Part shown: positions 35,645-44,230 of the stretch, one piece after another
How the letters are laid out: every line of letters starts with the position of its first letter
Position numbering within the stretch: position 1 is the first letter of the stretch
NCBI RefSeq assembly: GCF_000744705.1
Contig: NZ_JQML01000001.1
Span: forward strand, 2,232,001-2,296,000
DNA from: Streptacidiphilus albus JL83
GTDB lineage: Bacteria; Actinomycetota; Actinomycetes; Streptomycetales; Streptomycetaceae
Direction: 5' to 3'
Length of the DNA stretch: 64,000 nt
The notes under the pieces: generated by a model
Seen by the model: only the letters and a program-made list of their open reading frames with translations
The model's database searches: none
Told to the model about the DNA's origin: nothing
Made by a program: the position numbers and the translations under genes

Positions 35645-36538
35645 TCACGCGGCGAGGGTGAGTTTAGCGGTGTGGTGTCGGCGTTCGTATTCGTCGGGGC
35701 TGAGGTAGCCGTTGGTGGAGTGGCGTCGGCGGGTGTTGTAGCGGGTCAGCCAGGCGAACACGGTTTTGCGGCAGGTGGCGGGATTGCCGTAGTCGCGGGC
35801 GCCTTGGAGGGTCTCGCGTTTGAGGGAGGCGTGGAAGCTTTCGCAGGCGGCGTTGTCCGCGCTGGTGCCGACCGCGCCCATCGACTGGGTGATGCCCAGG
35901 TCGGAGCACAGGTCCGCGTAGGCCCGGGATCCGTACTGGGCCCCGTGGTCGCTGTGGAACACCGCCCCGTCCAGGCTGCCGCGGGTGGCTGCGGCCATGT
36001 GCAGGGCGTCGGCGACCAGCGTGGTGCGCATGTGGTCGGCGATGGACCAGCCGACGACTTTGCGGCTGAAGCAGTCCAGGACGGTCGCCAGGTAGAGGAA
36101 CTGGCCGCCTGCCAGAGGGAGGTAGGTGATGTCGCCCATGTACTTGCCGCCTGGTTCGGTGGCGGTGAAGTCCCGCCGGAACAGGTCCGGGACCTGCTGC
36201 GCTGCCGGGTCCGCGATGGTGGTGCGGACCCGTCGGCGCAGGCGGATGCCGGCGATGGAGTGCGCGCGCATGACGCGGGCGACACGCTTGTGGTTGACCT
36301 GCCTGCCGCTCTCGCGCAGTTCCGCGGTCACCCTGGGCGAGCCGTAGGCGCCACCCGAGCCGGCGTGGATGGCGCTGATCTCCTGGGCCAGGGCCTGGTC
36401 CGCGCGGCGGCGGGCGGCCCTGGCGTCGGCTCCGGCGAGCCACTTGTAGTAGCTGGACCTGTTGAGGTCCAGGACCTGGCACAGCCGCTTCACCTCGTAG
36501 GTGTTCCGGTGGTCGTGGACGAACTGGAAACGGCTCAC
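35645..36538 (-). CDS. IS3-family transposase OrfB
   Basis: 297 residues from GTG 36538, which overlaps the orfA stop (GTGA). It has an HTH_21-like start (SSYYKWLAGADARAARRR), SPRVTAELRESGRQVNHKRV, and the rve integrase core: KYMGDITYLPLAGGQFLYLA (Asp), GAVFHSDHGAQYGSRAYADL (Asp) and NAACESFHASLKRETL (Glu). In this family OrfB is often made as an OrfAB fusion by -1 frameshifting. Intact. Confidence 0.92.
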   Translation of the reverse strand: MSRFQFVHDHRNTYEVKRLCQVLDLNRSSYYKWLAGADARAARRRADQALAQEISAIHAGSGGAYGSPRVTAELRESGRQVNHKRVARVMRAHSIAGIRLRRRVRTTIADPAAQQVPDLFRRDFTATEPGGKYMGDITYLPLAGGQFLYLATVLDCFSRKVVGWSIADHMRTTLVADALHMAAATRGSLDGAVFHSDHGAQYGSRAYADLCSDLGITQSMGAVGTSADNAACESFHASLKRETLQGARDYGNPATCRKTVFAWLTRYNTRRRHSTNGYLSPDEYERRHHTAKLTLAA

Positions 36539-36891
36539 CAGTTCGTCTCTCCGGCGAAATACTTGGCCGCCTTGCGCAGGATGTCCCGCTCGGTGGCCAG
36601 CTTCCGCTCGCTGGCTTCAAGCTCGGCGACCCGGGCCTCCAACTGCCGGATCCGGTCCTCTGGATCGTCGGTCACCAGCGGGCGCGATGCTGCGGGCGTG
36701 GTGGGCTGTCCCGGCCGCGAGCCGGCGGGCACGATGCCGCGGCGATCGCGGTCCCGCAGCACCCATTCACGCAGCGTCGCCCTGTTGATGCCCAGGTCAG
36801 CGGCGATGTCCTTGTACGTCGCCCCGGGCGTGGACTCGTACAGGGCCACAGCGTCGGCCCTGAACTCGTCCGAGTAGTCCTTCATCGCCAT
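36535..36891 (-). CDS. IS3-family OrfA
   Basis: About 118 residues from ATG 36891 (MAMKDYSDEFRADAVALYES). It contains a HTH_Tnp_1 domain (ATYKDIAADLGINRATLREW) and a leucine-zipper-like tail (EDRIRQLEARVAELEASERK) that mediates dimer formation. It binds the element ends and partners OrfB. Confidence 0.88.
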   Translation of the reverse strand: MAMKDYSDEFRADAVALYESTPGATYKDIAADLGINRATLREWVLRDRDRRGIVPAGSRPGQPTTPAASRPLVTDDPEDRIRQLEARVAELEASERKLATERDILRKAAKYFAGETNW

Positions 36892-37159
36892 CGGCGGTGT
36901 TCTCGCTTCCTCCGGATCAAGCAGATCCAGTATCAGCGTGTCCACCCATCAGGGCGAAGGCCCCTCAGCGAATTCTGCGGCATCGACCAGACGGTTCGTA
37001 TCCCAGCCGCACGTGGCACCACCATGTCACCGTCCATTCGCCACGCACTGTTCTTCTGCCTCCGACTCTGCTGCGCAATTCGCTGCATGAGCATGATGGT
37101 TGAGGGGATGATCGCTTCTGCGGCCACTGTCCTGTCGTGGGGTCGCAGGGGGTGGTGCG

Positions 37160-38914
37160 ATGTCGTTGCAGGTTAGGGGCTTGCCGGAGATTCCGGCGGA
37201 TACGGTCCGGGTGGCACGGTCGGCGTTTCCGCAGGGGTCGCTGGCGATGAGCGTGCGGGACAGGCTTGGTGAGGTCTTCGCGGACGAGCCGTTCGCGGGT
37301 GCGTTCGGGGTCCGGGGTGCCCCGGGGCTGTCGCCGGCCTTGTTGTCGCTGGTCACGGTGTTGCAGTTCGCCGAGGACCTGACGGATCGGCAGGCGGCGG
37401 CGATGGCGGTTCGCGCGATCGACTGGAAGTACGCGATGGGGATGGAGCTGGGCGCGACCGGCTTCGATGACAGTGTGCTGGCCCGGTTCCGGGCGCGGCT
37501 GGTCGAGCACGGGATGGAGCGTGTGGTCTTCGACCGGCTGCTGGACTGGTGCCGCGGGCAGGGCCTGGTCGGGGCCGGGGGCAAGCAGCGCACGGACTCC
37601 ACGCACGTGATCAGCGCGGTGCGTGACCTGAACCGCCTCGAGCTGGCTGGGGAATCGGTGCGCGCGGCGCTGGAAGCGCTGGCGGTGGTCGCTCCGGCCT
37701 GGCTGGCCCAGGCAGTGAACGTGCCCGAGCTCGCGCTGCGCTACGGCGAGCGGGTGAACGGTTGGAAGATACCTTCCTCCCAGGTCAAGCGGGAACGGCT
37801 GGCCACGGTGTTCGGGCAGGACGCCGTCGCCCTGCTGCGGGCGGTGTGGGCACCGACAGCCCCTCCGGTGCTGCGGACCCTGGAGCCCGTTGCGCTGCTG
37901 CGGCGGATCACGGTGCAAACGTACCTGGTTGCCACCGACACCCGGGGACGGGAGGTGATCCGCAAGCGGGAGGCCGACAGTGACGGCGTCCCGCCCGGCC
38001 ATACGCGCCTCGCCTCTCCGTACGACCCGGACGCGCGCTGGGCGGCGAAAGGCGGGGACCTGTTCTGGTGCGGATACAAGATCCATCTGACAGAGAGCTG
38101 CGATGCTCCTCCCGAAGCCGAAGCCGAAGCCGAAGCCGAAGCCGAAGCCGAAGCCGGTGGTGAGCCGTCGCCCGGGCGTCTGCCGGTGCGGCTGATCACG
38201 GATGTGTACACCACCGACGCGACCGTGCCGGACGTGAACGCCACCGCGCCGGTCCAGGAGAACCTGGCGACGCGGGGCCTGGCACCGGGCGAGCACTACC
38301 TTGACGCCGGATACCCTTCCGCCGCGCTGGTCCGGGCCGCCTCCGAGCAGGGCATCACCATGGTCACCCCGCTCCGGCCCGACACCTCGCCCCAGGCCAG
38401 GGCCGACACCGGCTACGCCAAGGACGCCTTCCGCATCGACTGGAAGGCCCGCCAGGTCCGCTGCCCCGAAGGCAGGACAAGCAGCGGCTGGTACCCGGTC
38501 CGGCAGCACGGCCACGACGCGATCGTCGTCGACTTCGCCCGCAGCGACTGCCGGCCCTGCCCCGCACGCGAGCAGTGCACCGCCTCGCGACGCGGCACCC
38601 GCATGCTCACGCTCCAGCCCCGCGAGCTCCACCAGGCACTGACCGCCGCCCGCACCGAGCAGAAGACCGATACCTGGCAAGCCAAGTACGCCCTGCGCGC
38701 CGGGATCGAGGGCACCATCAACCAGGCCCTGGACGTCACCGGAATCCGCCGGGCCCGTTACCGCGGCCTGCCCAAGGTCCGTCTCCAGCACGCCTTCTCC
38801 GCCGCCGCACTCAACGTCATCCGCCTCGACGCCCACTGGAGCACCGAAGGAACCCCACCTGCACTGTCACGCGCCAGCAGACTCACCCACCTCAGCTACC
38901 GACTCACCGCATAA
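37160..38914 (+). CDS. IS1182-family transposase (copy A)
   Basis: 584 residues. N-terminal DUF772-like region ([40 protein letters not shown]), then [20 protein letters not shown] with the first catalytic Asp, [15 protein letters not shown] and [17 protein letters not shown] (second Asp), a zinc-like [11 protein letters not shown], and the Glu in [20 protein letters not shown]. Seven Glu-Ala units encoded by GAAGCC repeats interrupt the core after CDAPP. Intact. Confidence 0.93.
   Translation: MSLQVRGLPEIPADTVRVARSAFPQGSLAMSVRDRLGEVFADEPFAGAFGVRGAPGLSPALLSLVTVLQFAEDLTDRQAAAMAVRAIDWKYAMGMELGATGFDDSVLARFRARLVEHGMERVVFDRLLDWCRGQGLVGAGGKQRTDSTHVISAVRDLNRLELAGESVRAALEALAVVAPAWLAQAVNVPELALRYGERVNGWKIPSSQVKRERLATVFGQDAVALLRAVWAPTAPPVLRTLEPVALLRRITVQTYLVATDTRGREVIRKREADSDGVPPGHTRLASPYDPDARWAAKGGDLFWCGYKIHLTESCDAPPEAEAEAEAEAEAEAGGEPSPGRLPVRLITDVYTTDATVPDVNATAPVQENLATRGLAPGEHYLDAGYPSAALVRAASEQGITMVTPLRPDTSPQARADTGYAKDAFRIDWKARQVRCPEGRTSSGWYPVRQHGHDAIVVDFARSDCRPCPAREQCTASRRGTRMLTLQPRELHQALTAARTEQKTDTWQAKYALRAGIEGTINQALDVTGIRRARYRGLPKVRLQHAFSAAALNVIRLDAHWSTEGTPPALSRASRLTHLSYRLTA
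38114..38155. repeat. (GAAGCC)7 hexanucleotide repeat in IS1182 copy A
   Basis: Seven perfect GAAGCC units within the transposase gene, encoding (Glu-Ala)7. The same site in copy B has 23 units. Confidence 0.97.
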
Positions 38915-40600
38915 CCGAATAGCGCAGCAGAGTCGCCTCCAGGCACAAAACGAGATCGCCAACCCTGATCACCTGTTCCACTCTCAAGGGCACGAGTGGC
39001 GGCCACAGGCCATCCGCGACACACTGCCCTACTTCCTAGGAGCAGTCGACCCCGAACAGGCCATACAGTATGCGCGGCTCAAGCAACTACGGACCGACCT
39101 GAGGAACATCGAGCGTCAGGTCACCCACGCTGAGCAAGCCGCACCCGCGCCGGGACAAGCCCGCGCCCTGATCGCCGAGGCAGAGAGCGCAGGCATCATT
39201 CCAGCTGCCTCACTCGACGGCACCGTCAACTATGACGAAGCACTGCGCACTCTCGCCTCCATCCTCACCTACTCCCCCGGGGAACTCCAAGACCCCGACT
39301 CCACCGATCACGCAGCACTGTTGGACCGCGAGCGCCAGGAGCTGCGTTCCCTGCATCAGGTGATCAGAGCCCGAATTGGAGAGCTTCGCCAAACCTTGAC
39401 CGAGGAGAGCAACTACCTGGTTCAAGCCCGAGACCAGCGCGAACGACTCGCCTCCCTCGGCCTATTGCGCACTACAGGCGATGGTGCCGGCCAGCATTGC
39501 CCTGTCTGCGACAGTGTGGTTACCCCGGCGCAGCAGACCGTTCGAGCGATCCGTGAGGATTTGGAGCGCTTGGACTCCGACGTCGCCTTCGTGAGCGACG
39601 ATGCCCCTCTCATCCACAGCATGATCGCCGCTGAGGAGGAGCGGCTTCAGGACCTACGCACGGAAGTGGTCCGCAACCGTGAACAGCGCGAATCGCTGGA
39701 CCCCGGCCTGCGCGACGCGGCTCGGTTCCGGAGCCAAGCTCTACGCGCGGCTTCGGTCCAAGGCAGGATCAGTCTCTTCCTCGAAAATGCAGCCCGGGCC
39801 GAACATGCTCCGCCCATCGCCGACACCCGTGAAGAACTGCGTCGGGAGATCAGCCACCTGGAGGATCTGCTCGGTGCAGACACCCAGGCGGACCGGCTGA
39901 CCAGTTTCCTCTCGTTGATCAACCAGAAGATCATGGCGAAGGCTCGCATCCTGGGCCTGGAGCACTCCGAGCATCCGGTCCGACTGGACCTTCGCCGCCT
40001 CAGCGTGGTTGCCGACACGCCCCGCGGGCCGGTGCCGCTGAGCGACATGGGCAGCGGCGCGAACTGGCTTGGTTACCACATCGCCACCCTATTGAGCCTG
40101 CACGAGTGGTTCGCTGAACAGGGACGCCCGTTGCCGCGTGTCCTGGTCCTCGACCAGCCCTCCCAGGTGTACTTCCCATCCGACTACGACGGGGCACAGG
40201 TAGATCTCGAAGGCGAGGATCGAGCATCGCTTCTTAAGATCTACCAAGCGATCAGCGACACGGTCAGCCACCTCGGCGGAACCTTCCAGGTCATCGTCAT
40301 GGAGCACGCCGACCTGGAAGACGAGATCTTCCGCTCCGCAGTCGTAGAACGCTGGAGAGGCGGCCGTGCAGCTCTCATCCCACCGGCCTGGATCGTTCCG
40401 AACAACTGATATCCAGCACTGCCCGAAGGCTTCTGTGCGGCGACAATGCCAACCCGGAGATGTTCGTCCGCGACGGCGATGACGTCATCCGGATCGACGG
40501 ATCCGATGCCGGCACCTCGGCAACTTGGGCCGTGGACCCCGTGCGCACGAGTTCCATGGTCCACGGCCGTCTCACGCTTGCAGCCTGCACGCGCACTTCA

Positions 40601-43177
40601 TCAGTCGCCCGGACGGATCCGAGTCTGCATGAGGCGGTCGATGACTTGACTCGGCAGGCATCCGTGCTCTGTCATCACCGCTCGGACATGCTGCCGCAGC
40701 AGTTGTTCGGCCTGGATGCCTGTCGCGCTGGTGAGCAGATCGCTCCACACCGTGGAGATATCGCCGGCGATCTGCTCTACGGTCTCGGTCGAGGCAAGGT
40801 AGACGTTTGCGTTCGCAGCCCGCGCATGTTGAGGATCGACGGTCAGGCGGTCTGACACGATAATCGCCGGACTGCCGGCCGGAGGGTGATCCATGGAGCG
40901 ATCCCCCGCCAGCTGGTCGAGCTGAGTATTCGCCTGGCGGATGTCATGGAGCGGCAGTAGGCCATCGGGGTGCTGTTCGGACTTAGCCTCGATGGTCATC
41001 CAGATTGCGGTGCCCCATACCCAAGCCGAGTCACACCGTCCCTGCCCCCTCGGCTTGGACGCCTCAGCCCCGAGGAACGTGCCGAGGGTGGTGAGCCCTC
41101 CTTCGTAGATTGTCGACTCGTCCTGAGCCACCGCCTCACGCATCTTCTGCAGTTCCTCCGTCACGCGGTTCGGGCGGAGCTGACCGCGAAGGCGCGCCAC
41201 GATCGCGTTGACGGCGATCACGTCCATATCTGCGAGCGGGACTTCCTCGGCCCCGGGGAGCTCCGGCATCTCCTTGAGCCAGGTGCCACGGACGTTTGAC
41301 GCGGCTGCTGCCTGGCGCACAAGATCTCTCGCTCGCGCGCGCCGGGTCTCATCCTCTGCTCCGAGGTGCAGCCAGACGCCCGCGAGGTACAGCAGGAGAC
41401 CGCGGTAGCCGCGGGTGCTGTCACCGCCGGTGCCGACTCGTCGTGCCGCCTCCTGGAGTTGTTCGCTCGCGGCGAGCCACTCGCCTCGGAAGGCCATGTG
41501 CCACGCCTCGACCTCGAAAGCGGCCGAGTTTCCGAGGGCGTCGGCACTCGGCGACTCAACCTTTAGAGCGTCTTGCCGGAACTCCGCCACGAGCCGTTCG
41601 CCGTTCTCACGCCAGGGGGCGTCGTGGGCAAGGAACGTCTCAACGTTCCCGATGACGTCGTCCGCATCCATCCCGCGGCTGTTCCGCCAGCCGAACTCGA
41701 CCTCAGCCTGCAACTCGGGCTCAAGGGCTGCACGGTTGTCCGGTCGGCCGAAATACCTCGTGATATCCGATCCGAGCACGACGACGACGGCGTAGTCGTT
41801 GGGTCCACGGGTACACCGCCCCGCTCCCTGGACGATACGTGTCCGAAGACGTTCAGCAAGTGCGGCACTTGCTTCAGCACGCTCGCTGAGGAACCTCTCC
41901 TGCAGACCGACCGCGTCCGGCTTCCCGCCGAGCACAACGATCCGGCAGGCCCGGCCTGGAAGGTCCAAGCCGTCGTAGCGGTTGGCCAACCCGAGTACCC
42001 CGAACGGCGCCTTAGCGAAGAAATCGAGAGTCAGTTCGACATCGTCCCGACCCATCACAGGTACGCCGTCGCCGGCCAGTGCAGCCGCAGCCTTTTCCGC
42101 GTTCGCCAAAGTCTCCTGGCTCAGCACCAGGGCCTTGTTCGTGAGACCGACGATCCGCTTGGAAACACCGACCGCATCCCCGCCCTCTACGAGGTCGGGA
42201 AACACAAACAGGCGACGGCCGGAGCGCGGTGGAGTCTTGGTCGGTAGCGGCATCCTGACGACCTGTGCACGACCAAAGGCTCGTTCTAGTTCACCTCCGG
42301 AGCCGAGGGTCGCCGAGAGGTAGATCCGCTGCTCAGTATGCGAGAAGATCCGATTGTCGAACGTCGGCGGGATCATCGGACGGATCTGGATCCCACCGTA
42401 CGACAGGTACACACAGCAGGACGCCAGGCCCGACCGGATCATGGCGAGATCGAATTTGTACTCCGGAAGAGTGGCCAGGGCGGCGTCGAGCTTCGCGATC
42501 GCCTCCGGGCGGATGGCAGGAAGAAGCAGACGAACCTGGTGGTGCGCGCCGGGATCAGGTGCACCTCGGAGCCGTTGGAGCAGCAGTCCGGATAGGAACG
42601 GGGACAGCGCGTCGAGGACCATTTCGTAGGCCGCGGGGTTCTCATGGCGGCGGATGGTGACGCCGTACTCCGTGCCGACGAACTGCTCGCCAGCGTGGGC
42701 ATCGTCGAGGACGATCAGGCGGGGTTGTGGAAGCTTTGGGCTACTGTTGAAGATCGCGCTGTAGGTGGTGACGCCGATCGCTTCAGCACCCTCCACGGCG
42801 CTTGCCTCGGTGATGTCCCACTGCCGGTGGTTCCCGATGAGCAGATGACTTGGCACGCCCTCGCGGCGCGCAGTCGCCAGTACCTGCCGTGCCAACTGCT
42901 TGGTCGGAGTCGCGTAGATGACGGGGCCTTCGCTCTTCCGGCGCACCCACTCAGCGATCAGAACTCCGGGAATCGTCTTGCCGGATCCCGTCGGTAGCTC
43001 AAGGGCGAGGTCTGGCGTCTTCTGATGGTGTTCCGCGTAGGCCCGGATGACATCGCCCTGGTGCAGCCAGAGTCCATCGACTGCCTCGGTCGTTCGAGGC
43101 AGTGTGCCACTGAGGTAAAGCTCCTCCGGCGAAGGGAACTGCTGCTGGGCGCGCGTGCTCTTGCCTTGGAACGCCAA
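40601..43177 (-). CDS. SF2 helicase with C-terminal nuclease-like motif
   Basis: 858 residues. Motifs in order: Walker A LALELPTGSGKTIPG (~64), YATPTKQLARQV, LIVLDDAHAGEQFVG (~160; DDAH in the DExH box), RIYLSATLGSGGELE, then a C-terminal helicase domain ending QGAGRCTRGPNDYAVVVVLG (~452), the arginine finger region of XPD/DinG-like enzymes. After a helical repeat region, CDSAWVWGTAIWMTIEAKSE (~725) has the D...ExK spacing of a PD-(D/E)xK nuclease. It is convergent with the broken ABC-3C ATPase, 190 bp apart. A defence or DNA-processing role is inferred from the fusion and neighbours; the gene looks intact. Confidence 0.75.
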   Translation of the reverse strand: MAFQGKSTRAQQQFPSPEELYLSGTLPRTTEAVDGLWLHQGDVIRAYAEHHQKTPDLALELPTGSGKTIPGVLIAEWVRRKSEGPVIYATPTKQLARQVLATARREGVPSHLLIGNHRQWDITEASAVEGAEAIGVTTYSAIFNSSPKLPQPRLIVLDDAHAGEQFVGTEYGVTIRRHENPAAYEMVLDALSPFLSGLLLQRLRGAPDPGAHHQVRLLLPAIRPEAIAKLDAALATLPEYKFDLAMIRSGLASCCVYLSYGGIQIRPMIPPTFDNRIFSHTEQRIYLSATLGSGGELERAFGRAQVVRMPLPTKTPPRSGRRLFVFPDLVEGGDAVGVSKRIVGLTNKALVLSQETLANAEKAAAALAGDGVPVMGRDDVELTLDFFAKAPFGVLGLANRYDGLDLPGRACRIVVLGGKPDAVGLQERFLSERAEASAALAERLRTRIVQGAGRCTRGPNDYAVVVVLGSDITRYFGRPDNRAALEPELQAEVEFGWRNSRGMDADDVIGNVETFLAHDAPWRENGERLVAEFRQDALKVESPSADALGNSAAFEVEAWHMAFRGEWLAASEQLQEAARRVGTGGDSTRGYRGLLLYLAGVWLHLGAEDETRRARARDLVRQAAAASNVRGTWLKEMPELPGAEEVPLADMDVIAVNAIVARLRGQLRPNRVTEELQKMREAVAQDESTIYEGGLTTLGTFLGAEASKPRGQGRCDSAWVWGTAIWMTIEAKSEQHPDGLLPLHDIRQANTQLDQLAGDRSMDHPPAGSPAIIVSDRLTVDPQHARAANANVYLASTETVEQIAGDISTVWSDLLTSATGIQAEQLLRQHVRAVMTEHGCLPSQVIDRLMQTRIRPGD

Positions 43178-43713
43178 GGTCTGGCTCCCGTCAATCTTGT
43201 CGAGCCCTAGATCATATGAAGGGTGCGTTAGGTTCTTCGGGCTCTGCGGCCCGGGTGACGGCCTGGAGACCTGCGTACATAGAGGGCGGGATGCCCGAGT
43301 TCGGGGTGTGGCCCGAGTTCGGGGTGGGATGTCGCTGGTAGAACCAGTCTATGTACTCCGAGACGAGTATTTGTCTGGTTCTCCGCGTCAGGATCCTGTG
43401 TCGGCCGATTGCTGCGACTACGGCAAAACTGGTGTGCTGGGATGCCGGATTCAGCCTCCGGTACCCCGAGGTAGCTGCACTGCACCGTTTTCGCCCGTGG
43501 CTTCAGCCATCAGCTCACAGGCTTGCAGTTCAGCCAGCTCCAGGTGTCGATCACGAGCACGCAGACCTACGGGGTTCCTCCAAGCAGTTCAGGCCACGCG
43601 CCCGACAAACACGCGGAACTCGCTGTGGCCCGCCATTCGACTAAGCGGGACGCCGACGAAAAGCGGCAGTAGTGCTGCTGTCGTTGGCGATCTCGGGCCT
43701 GTGCGAACGGCTC

Positions 43714-44031
43714 ATAGCCCTGACCGGCGCAAAAGCGATCATCGCACTCGCTCAAGTCGTACTCCGCAATACCGCGCACCGCTCCCCAAAGAGTGAAGGC
43801 CAGCAGCCAGTCTAAACCGCAGCCAACCCCCGAAGCGCTTCCAGCGTCAACCACCGAGTAGCGCTGCGAAGTGTCCCGCCGCGCACGGTCGGCGCTGCGG
43901 TTCTCGTCACCGCTCGATACTTCTCAACGCGTCTCATCAGTTGAAGCTCCGGTGTGTGCACCGGTTGTGCACCGGACCTCTAGGAGGTCGCATACGTGCA
44001 GGTCAGAGGCATGTTTGTACTCTACTTCGAC
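43714..44031. repeat. Diverged ~318-bp direct repeat, copy 1
   Basis: Aligns end to end with 49542-49860 at roughly 70-75% by eye. The last 40 bp (43992-44031) are identical to 49821-49860, beginning ATACGTGCAGG. Further shared blocks include GCACGGTCGGCGCTGCGG and GTGCACCGGTTGTGCACCGG. Each copy is followed by a terminator-like hairpin. Confidence 0.8.
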
Positions 44032-44076
44032 CTGTAAAGAGCCTCTGACCAGGGGTTATTCAAAATTACCACAAGC

Positions 44077-44117
44077 GCGTCGCTGCAGGCCAGAGCTTTT
44101 TGGGCCTGCAGCGACGC
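44077..44117. terminator. Hairpin with 15-bp perfect stem
   Basis: Arms GCGTCGCTGCAGGCC (44077-44091) and its complement (44103-44117) with an 11-nt T-containing loop. Terminator-like. Confidence 0.65.
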
Positions 44118-44230
44118 TGCGTTTGGAGCATCTGGACAGCGCTCCAGCCCCCGTCGTGTGCACCCGTTGTGACCCGAGATCGAACTCACCAGACCTCACT
44201 CGGGACGGTCACCTGCGGTTCGGGCATTAG

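Larger units (their letters stand above)
35627..36944. mobile_element. IS3-family insertion sequence
   Basis: About 1318 bp with short terminal inverted repeats TGGACACGC (35627-35635; complement ending at 36944) and TG...CA tips. orfA and orfB read leftward. No clear 3-4 bp target duplication is seen, and the host frame does not rejoin perfectly, so a few bases may have been lost or the ends may be off by a few bases. Confidence 0.8.
37064..38934. mobile_element. IS1182-family insertion sequence, copy A
   Basis: 1871 bp with inverted repeats GACTCTGCTGCGC at each end and a 6-bp target duplication GCCTCC (37058-37063 and 38935-38940). Inserted between the codons for Cys and Leu of ALFFC-LQAQ in the ABC-3C ATPase. 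It differs from copy B (56671-58637) mainly by 96 bp, exactly 16 fewer units of an internal hexanucleotide repeat. Confidence 0.95.
34243..40409 (+). pseudogene. ABC-3C ATPase (DUF3732), split by three IS elements
   Basis: Rebuilt from four pieces: 34243-34254 (GTG ACC TTC CAG), 35239-~35626, ~36945-37063 and 38941-40409, about 660 residues in total. Piece two has Walker A in RLNIVTGDSRTGKTSIW. Piece three reads LSEFCGIDQTVRIPAARG to SPSIRHALFFC. Piece four begins LQAQNEIANPDHLFHSQ, has long coiled-coil arms with a Rad50-like hook CPVCDS (~39500), the signature SDMGSGANWLGYHIAT and Walker B LPRVLVLDQPSQVYFP. This is an SMC/Rad50-like ABC ATPase of the DUF3732 group. Two of the three insertions have exact target duplications (CAG; GCCTCC). 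The gene cannot give a full protein as it stands. Confidence 0.82.
43178..44226. other. Transposon debris and repeat copy 1, no intact gene
   Basis: Leftward codons at about 43250-43460 read RILTRRTRQILVSEYIDWFY, reminiscent of the C-terminus of an IS3/IS481-type integrase, and then degrade. The stretch 43714-44031 is the first copy of a diverged direct repeat, and 44077-44117 is a hairpin. Nothing else recognised. Confidence 0.4.
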
